DNA from: an uncultured euryarchaeote
GTDB taxonomy: Archaea > Thermoplasmatota > Poseidoniia > Poseidoniales > Poseidoniaceae
Direction: 5' to 3'
DNA length: 55,350 bases
Assembly: GCA_937894115.1 (NCBI GenBank)
Contig: CALBFP010000230.1
Location: 1 to 55,350 of the forward strand
The position numbers and the translations under genes are program-made. The notes under the pieces are model-generated. The model made no database searches, was not told the DNA's origin, and was given only the letters and a program-made list of their open reading frames with translations. Every line of letters starts with the position of its first letter. Position 1 is the stretch's first letter. Of this stretch, positions 49,618-55,350 are shown in pieces.

Positions 49618-50448
49618 ATGGCAGAAGAGGTTTCGATGGAAAAGGCCAAGGAAATCGTCGACATGTTGACGCGTGGAGGTTCCATTGATTCCATCAATAC
49701 ACCGCTGGCGTTAGGAATCTTGCCGTTGGTTGAATCCATAGGTGATGTGGAATTGCTGAACCGTTTGGTCGAACATGCGCAAACAGCAGCAAAGGATGAC
49801 GTTGAAAGAGGATGGGCACGTTTTGAGCACCTCAAGAGAAATTCTGGTAGTATTGACGAGTTCGCCGAATTGGCGTTTGAATCTGAATCGCTTGAAAACG
49901 GGGCGCCACTTGCTGCTGCCTTATTGCACCATCACGGACTCATGCTTCTCTCTCTCGATGAAAACGAAGCAGCACAGACATCCGTACGCCGTTCCTTAAC
50001 CTTGAGAGAATCCATCGAAGACAAGGAAGGGATGATCTACGGTCTTGCGGTTCTCTCCCATTGCGCACGAATAGCGCAAGATTGGGATACTGCAATTCTC
50101 CATGACACGAGACGCCTTGAACTCGCCATAGTCTTGGAAAAGGATGTTCTTCGCATGGAGGCCCTCGCCGACATGGCGCATGCTCAAGCCAGCCTTGGAG
50201 AGCTCGGTACTGCATCAGAAATGTATCAAGAAAGCCTGGATCTTGCCAAACGCCTTGAAGATCCTGCGGGCCATCTGGTGGCAAGTTGGGGCATTGCCGA
50301 CCTTGCAGAAATCGAAATGCGGTACAACGATGCATTACTCGCTTTGTCCGATACGATGCATTTGTTCATGCAATTGGGTCTTGCCACTCCAGATTTGCTC
50401 AAGAAGCGTCTCCATGATTTGACCTCCCTCGGTGAAGAGGTTAACTAG
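49618..50448 (+). CDS. TPR-like repeat protein
   Basis: Helical repeats such as ALLHHHGLMLLSLDENEAAQTSVRRSLTLRE and ADMAHAQASLGELGTASEMYQESLDLAKRLED. Confidence 0.7.
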   Translation: MAEEVSMEKAKEIVDMLTRGGSIDSINTPLALGILPLVESIGDVELLNRLVEHAQTAAKDDVERGWARFEHLKRNSGSIDEFAELAFESESLENGAPLAAALLHHHGLMLLSLDENEAAQTSVRRSLTLRESIEDKEGMIYGLAVLSHCARIAQDWDTAILHDTRRLELAIVLEKDVLRMEALADMAHAQASLGELGTASEMYQESLDLAKRLEDPAGHLVASWGIADLAEIEMRYNDALLALSDTMHLFMQLGLATPDLLKKRLHDLTSLGEEVN

Positions 50449-50500
50449 GCTACGAACGGGTTATGTTGTTTGACGTGTTGGGGATGAAGAGGGGAAGTGC

Positions 50501-51736
50501 ATGAAACACGACATTTTCTTCTCCATCAGTCAAACGCCTGACGCTGATGGGCACATCCCCGATGAACAAACCATGTTGAGAAATTACTTCCAACAACTGG
50601 AAACAGCGGACGAGTTGGGGTTCGGTGTTGGATGGCTTGCTCAAGCCCACCTCTCAACCGAGACTCAAAAATCAAACAAACACCCCGTTGTTCCGCACTG
50701 GCAAGGGGAAGTTGGCCTTTGTACGGACTTCCCTCAACTTGCTATGGAGTCCTTCCGTCGGACCAACGACATTGAAATCGGTAGTGCAGTTGTTTCCATA
50801 CTTGCATCCGGTGGCCCAATTGCACAAGCAGAGCGCATTGCCAATACCTTGCAACTCCTAGCTGTTAACGACGATAAGCGCAAACTGCACGTTGGATTCT
50901 CAGCAGGACGGTTTGAATTTATGGCCCGACCCTACGGTATTGTTCCACGAACACCTCTCGAAGAGGCTGCATGGCCCGCTTTGCGATCTCAGATTTTCTT
51001 GGAGGCCAGTGAAATCTTCTTGCGTTTACTTCGAGGGGATACCGTTTCCTCACAGATCGTTCGTAAGACAACACTTACCAGAAAGAATTTCAAAAACGAA
51101 GAGGATTGGGAACGGGTTCAACAAATCAACGGTTCTGATGATGATGAGATTGCTTTTGAACGCCGATACTTGTTTGAAGACATTCGCATCGTTCCAAACA
51201 CCTTCAATCGCGACCAACTTGTGCTTGTCGCTGGCACGCACGATCCCGATGCTCAAGTCTTCGTCAATTCGATCCTCCCTGTTCGCGTCTTCAATCTCTC
51301 GATCACCCAACCCGAAGTAATCGAGGCGACCCATGAACGAATGCGAGCATGTTTTCACCCCGATGGTGGTGCTTGGATACGTTCATACATGCCTCGAACA
51401 AGTTTTGTTTTCCTCAACGACGAACCGCATCTCGATATGGAGCAACAACGAGCTGAAGCACACCGCGAAGCCGAGCAAGCCTTGGGCGCCTATTGGAACG
51501 CTCTTGAAGGGACCATCGACCCCTCAAAGGTCCAGAACGCTGCGCAAAACGCCTTGATTGGAAATGTTGAAGACGTTGCTCAACAATTGGTCGCAAGATT
51601 TCATCCAAAAGATCGGATTATGGCCTGGTTTGATTTCTTCAATCACGACAGCGATCGTGTCTGTCGCAACATGCGGGCATACATGCAAAAGGTGGTGCCA
51701 AGAGTTGAGGAACTGCTGGGAAGTGATGTACCGTGA
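50501..51736 (+). CDS. Luciferase-like flavin-dependent monooxygenase
   Basis: ADELGFGVGWLAQAHLS, IEIGSAVVSILASGGPIAQAERIANTLQLL, KLHVGFSAGRFEFMARPYGI. Confidence 0.85.
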   Translation: MKHDIFFSISQTPDADGHIPDEQTMLRNYFQQLETADELGFGVGWLAQAHLSTETQKSNKHPVVPHWQGEVGLCTDFPQLAMESFRRTNDIEIGSAVVSILASGGPIAQAERIANTLQLLAVNDDKRKLHVGFSAGRFEFMARPYGIVPRTPLEEAAWPALRSQIFLEASEIFLRLLRGDTVSSQIVRKTTLTRKNFKNEEDWERVQQINGSDDDEIAFERRYLFEDIRIVPNTFNRDQLVLVAGTHDPDAQVFVNSILPVRVFNLSITQPEVIEATHERMRACFHPDGGAWIRSYMPRTSFVFLNDEPHLDMEQQRAEAHREAEQALGAYWNALEGTIDPSKVQNAAQNALIGNVEDVAQQLVARFHPKDRIMAWFDFFNHDSDRVCRNMRAYMQKVVPRVEELLGSDVP

Positions 51737-52854
51737 AAATCAACCACCATGGGCACTCTGCAGTAAAACCGGGCCGTCCGGGAAGCGGATTGTTTCCAGA
51801 CTCGCCGCTCGGAGAACAAATCGAGGGAATCCCTACTGGGCGTGATGTTGCGTGGGAACCGCTCGTCGATTATCGAAGAAATGGGGTTTCTGAGACGACC
51901 ATTCATGGCGCAGTGGCATGGGCACATGGTGATGAAGTCATTCATTCGTTTGGAGGAAATGTTCTGTGCTACGGTCGGTCGATGATGAAACCGTTCATGC
52001 TCAAAGCCTTCGTGAACGAATTGTCGTCGTTGTCTTGGGAACAGAAGGCCATATCGGTTGCAAGCCACAATGGGGATACGGAACACGTGGCTGCAGCCCA
52101 GTCTTTACTGTCTCAATCCGAATGGCCTTTGATGCTGACTCCGCTCGACGTTCCACTGATTCAATTTGGTCGACAAGTTCGCCGTCCTCGTCGATGGTAC
52201 CACACCTGTTCGGGCGAACACGCAGCTATTTTACGCGGATGCCGAGAAAAAGGCTGGAATCGAGCAGGGTACACGCTGCCGAGCCATCAGGTCTTCAATG
52301 CGTACTTGACCGAGATTCGCCGATACCTTGGCAAGGACTGGGAGCCACTGCGTATTGCAAAGGATGGTTGTGGTCTACCAACGGTTTCAAACACAGTTGC
52401 AGAATTGGCTCAAATTTATGCAGGACTGGTGCGCGACAAAGAAGAAGACTGGATTTGGGAGGCCATGGTTCGCCACCCTGATCTGGTTGGCGGCTTCAAT
52501 CGACTCGATTCAACCATCCTCAAAGCGGGTGAAGGGTCCGTAATTGCCAAAGAAGGAGCGGATGGGTTGCTCGGTCTTGCGATTGAACATCCGGACTATC
52601 CGAAGGGGCTTGGCATTGTCATCAAAATCGCTCACGGTTGGAACGCTCAAGCAACATGGTACGTTGCCCGTGCCGTTCTTGGAGTGCTAGGAATCGACTT
52701 GAGAAACCCCTATCCATTGCACCGTCAAAAAGCATTCATTGTCCCCGGTATCGTTCCCGAGCAATATCTGCAGGTCCTCGAAACCATCCCCACATGGGAC
52801 GAGTGGGACCCAGACCAAGATCGTTGGATGTATGGTTCGGAGTTGAAAGAATGA
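51733..52854 (+). CDS. L-asparaginase II family protein
   Basis: YGRSMMKPFMLKAF, ASHNGDTEHVAAAQ, HTCSGEHAAILRGC, KDGCGLPTVSNTVAELAQIYAGLV; GTG start overlaps the upstream TGA. Confidence 0.85.
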   Translation: MKINHHGHSAVKPGRPGSGLFPDSPLGEQIEGIPTGRDVAWEPLVDYRRNGVSETTIHGAVAWAHGDEVIHSFGGNVLCYGRSMMKPFMLKAFVNELSSLSWEQKAISVASHNGDTEHVAAAQSLLSQSEWPLMLTPLDVPLIQFGRQVRRPRRWYHTCSGEHAAILRGCREKGWNRAGYTLPSHQVFNAYLTEIRRYLGKDWEPLRIAKDGCGLPTVSNTVAELAQIYAGLVRDKEEDWIWEAMVRHPDLVGGFNRLDSTILKAGEGSVIAKEGADGLLGLAIEHPDYPKGLGIVIKIAHGWNAQATWYVARAVLGVLGIDLRNPYPLHRQKAFIVPGIVPEQYLQVLETIPTWDEWDPDQDRWMYGSELKE

Positions 52855-54296
52855 ACGCAATGAATTTCATTGGTGGAATCTTTCTCGATGCAGAACATCA
52901 ACAAACGATTGAAAACATCAATCCTGCAACCGGTGAACGTATTGGAACCTTGCCACGTTCGGACGCATCGGATGTTGAATCTGCTGTAAATGCTGCAAAG
53001 GCTGCTCAAAAGGAATGGTCTGCACTGAGCATGCAGGAACGAGCGAAGTGGCTTGATCGTCTAGCGGATGGACTTGCGGCTCGAAAAGAGGAACTGGCAC
53101 GGCGAGAATCTCGAGATACTGGGAAACCGTTGGCACTTGCCCGACGCGTTGATGCACAACGTTCGGTTGACAATTTTCGATTTTTTGCAGCCTATGCACA
53201 ACAACAGAAGCAAGAGGTGTTTGAAATGGACGACGCAACGAATTTCGTGCATCGTAAAGCGATTGGAACGGTTGGACTCATCACACCATGGAATCTACCA
53301 CTTTACTTGCTCAGTTGGAAGGTTGCACCTGCACTGTTGATGGGCAATACCGTTGTTGCAAAACCAAGTGAATTAACCCCTTCGACTGCGAATCTTCTCT
53401 GTGAAGTGGCTTCTGAGGTTGGACTTCCTGACGGTGTTCTCAACGTTGTTCACGGGTATGGACCGGAGGTAGGCCAAGCCATTCTTGAACATCCATCGAT
53501 ACGTGCAATTTCATTCACAGGAGGTACTTCAACAGGCCGTCATGTTGCAGCAACATCAGCACCGATGTTCAAGAAATTGTCGTTGGAGTTGGGTGGCAAA
53601 AACGCAACAATCGTTCTCGATGATGCCGACCTTGAACTCGCTCTTGACGGTACGCTTCGAGCAGGCTTCACCAACAGCGGTCAGGTCTGTCTTTGCGGCT
53701 CACGAATTCTTCTGCATGCCTCGATCGCCGACCAATTTCTTGCCAAATTTGTCGAACGAGTTGAGCGAATGGTGTGCGGCGCACCAGAGGACGAGTCCAC
53801 ACAAATAGGCGCTCTCATCAGTCAGGAACATCTCCGTAAAGTCGAATCCTACATCCAACTTGGTATTGAAGAAGGCGGGGCCGTCGTTGCTGGGGGGACG
53901 CGTGAAATGACGGGGCAGGTCGGACCTACGCCTGATGGTGCGTTCTTGAGACCCACAATCATCGATGGACTGAACCACACCTCACGTACCGTTACAGAGG
54001 AAATCTTCGGCCCAGTGGTTACCATCCATCGCTTTGATTCCGATGACGAGGCGATAGCAATGGCCAATTCAACCGAATATGGGCTCGCCGGTTCGGTGTG
54101 GTCCAAGGACGCCGAACGAGCGCATGCATTGGCTCAGAAAATCGAAACAGGAATTGTCTGGATCAATACGTGGCTGCACCGAGACTTACGAACACCGTTT
54201 GGAGGTGTGAAGAACTCAGGTGTGGGACGCGAAGGGGGATATTGGAGTCTGAATTTCTTTTCCGAGCCACTCAATGTTTGCATTAAACACGATTGA
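52851..54296 (+). CDS. Aldehyde dehydrogenase, aminomuconate-semialdehyde dehydrogenase (ALDH8)-like
   Basis: ITPWNLPLYLLSWKVAPALLMGNTVVAKPSELTP, LELGGKNATIVLDDADLE, NSGQVCLCGSRI, EEIFGPVV; ATG overlaps the upstream stop (ATGA). Confidence 0.92.
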   Translation: MNAMNFIGGIFLDAEHQQTIENINPATGERIGTLPRSDASDVESAVNAAKAAQKEWSALSMQERAKWLDRLADGLAARKEELARRESRDTGKPLALARRVDAQRSVDNFRFFAAYAQQQKQEVFEMDDATNFVHRKAIGTVGLITPWNLPLYLLSWKVAPALLMGNTVVAKPSELTPSTANLLCEVASEVGLPDGVLNVVHGYGPEVGQAILEHPSIRAISFTGGTSTGRHVAATSAPMFKKLSLELGGKNATIVLDDADLELALDGTLRAGFTNSGQVCLCGSRILLHASIADQFLAKFVERVERMVCGAPEDESTQIGALISQEHLRKVESYIQLGIEEGGAVVAGGTREMTGQVGPTPDGAFLRPTIIDGLNHTSRTVTEEIFGPVVTIHRFDSDDEAIAMANSTEYGLAGSVWSKDAERAHALAQKIETGIVWINTWLHRDLRTPFGGVKNSGVGREGGYWSLNFFSEPLNVCIKHD

Positions 54297-54350
54297 TTGA
54301 GCAGCGAGCCTTTGAAATGGTGAATTCATTCGGCAACATGAGGCAGGACG

Positions 54351-55172
54351 ATGTCGATTCACAGTAAAGCGACCAAAGTAACAACGCACACGCTGCAAGA
54401 AATGAAACGCGCTGGTGAACCCATTACGATGCTGACCGCATACGATTACTCTCTCGCTCGTCTTGTCGATGCAGCTGGAGTTGATGTAATTCTTGTTGGC
54501 GATTCTGCTTCAAACGTCATGGCAGGTCAGGTTACGACAGTTCCGATGACGTTGGATCATATGATCTATCACGCACAATGCGTACAAAGGGCCGTCGATC
54601 GAGCGCTCATCGTCGTCGATATGCCGTTTGGTACGTATCAAGGAAACTCACGTCAAGCCTTGGAAAGTGCAATTCGAATTATGAAAGAAGCTGAAGGTCA
54701 TGCCGTCAAGTTGGAAGGTGGCTCAGAGATTGTTGAATCCATTGAACGTATTTTGACGGCTGGAATCCCTGTGATGGGACACCTTGGGTTGACTCCGCAG
54801 AGCATCTACAAATTTGGTACCTATTCGGTTCGAGCAAAAGAGGATACTGAGGCTGAGAAACTAATTGCTGATGCTAAATTGTTGGAGGCGGCCGGGTGCT
54901 TTGCAATCGTTCTTGAAAAGATTCCAAAAGAATTGGCTCAACGCGTAAAGAACGAACTGAACATCCCAGTTATTGGAATTGGGGCTGGCCCGCATTGCGA
55001 CGGACAAGTTTTGGTTCTGCACGATCTTCTTGGAATCACGATGGATTTCTCACCTCGTTTCCTGCGTCGATATCTCAATTTAGCCGAAGACATTGGTGCC
55101 GCAATTCAATCGTACTGTGAGGACGTCCGTTCTGGAGACTTCCCCAACGAATCCGAATCCTACACTTCTTAG
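54351..55172 (+). CDS. panB: 3-methyl-2-oxobutanoate hydroxymethyltransferase
   Basis: [95 protein letters not shown]. Confidence 0.95.
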   Translation: MSIHSKATKVTTHTLQEMKRAGEPITMLTAYDYSLARLVDAAGVDVILVGDSASNVMAGQVTTVPMTLDHMIYHAQCVQRAVDRALIVVDMPFGTYQGNSRQALESAIRIMKEAEGHAVKLEGGSEIVESIERILTAGIPVMGHLGLTPQSIYKFGTYSVRAKEDTEAEKLIADAKLLEAAGCFAIVLEKIPKELAQRVKNELNIPVIGIGAGPHCDGQVLVLHDLLGITMDFSPRFLRRYLNLAEDIGAAIQSYCEDVRSGDFPNESESYTS

Positions 55173-55350
55173 ATGTAGATGAAGGACAGGACGCTGCCGC
55201 CAAATGCTCCGACATTTACACCGATTCCGTGCCAGAGACCGTATCGGAACGGTGGAAAATCAAATTGAAGCCAATAGGAACTGATCCATAACCACGCAAT
55301 GGCAGGTATGTAGGCTCCACAATACACCGATGCGCCTTGAAACATCCAGG
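55169..55350 (-). CDS. C-terminal end of an integral membrane protein, truncated by the window edge
   Basis: Reverse frame reads [59 protein letters not shown]; convergent 4-bp overlap with panB. Confidence 0.65.
   Translation of the reverse strand, partial: WMFQGASVYCGAYIPAIAWLWISSYWLQFDFPPFRYGLWHGIGVNVGAFGGSVLSFIYI

Noticed and set aside
52638-52850. N-terminal extension of the aldehyde dehydrogenase ORF
   Set aside because: It lies in another frame of the asparaginase II gene; the ATGA overlap at 52851 is a natural start.
1-55350. CRISPR arrays, IS elements, integrases, phage genes, inteins
   Set aside because: No short direct-repeat arrays, transposase/recombinase motifs, or intein insertions in PolD small subunit or RfcS were seen by eye; a dedicated scan was not possible.

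Overview
The window looks like a Marine Group II (Poseidoniales-like) euryarchaeal genome segment. This is inferred from archaeal informational genes (DNA polymerase D small subunit, RFC small subunit, pelota, GatD, an intron-containing tRNA-Met) next to very large acidic secreted proteins; no database search was run. About half of the window encodes giant surface proteins: a 4607-aa protein, a 3047-aa protein, an 877-aa partner, and the C-terminal part of another at the left edge. The rest is housekeeping and metabolic genes: a HAD phosphatase, CinA-like amidase, formate-THF ligase, a flotillin/NfeD-like membrane cluster, AroE, a carboxyltransferase, a GH1-nucleotidyltransferase fusion, a galactokinase-type GHMP kinase, a secreted DNase I-like nuclease, a luciferase-like monooxygenase/asparaginase II/ALDH operon, and PanB. 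The strongest leads are: (1) a complete archaeal type IV pilin-like module fused in frame to the C-terminus of the 4607-aa protein, just after its own transmembrane anchor; (2) a nuclease with striking motif-level similarity to animal DNase I; (3) a GH1::sugar-1-P nucleotidyltransferase fusion start/stop coupled to surface-protein genes and convergent with a galactokinase, which may form a compact galactoside-to-UDP-sugar route; (4) seven DNRLRE-like plus Fn3-like units at a regular spacing of about 325 aa; (5) a surface alpha/beta-hydrolase-like protein whose nucleophile Ser is replaced by Gly. No CRISPR array, integrase or transposase was seen.
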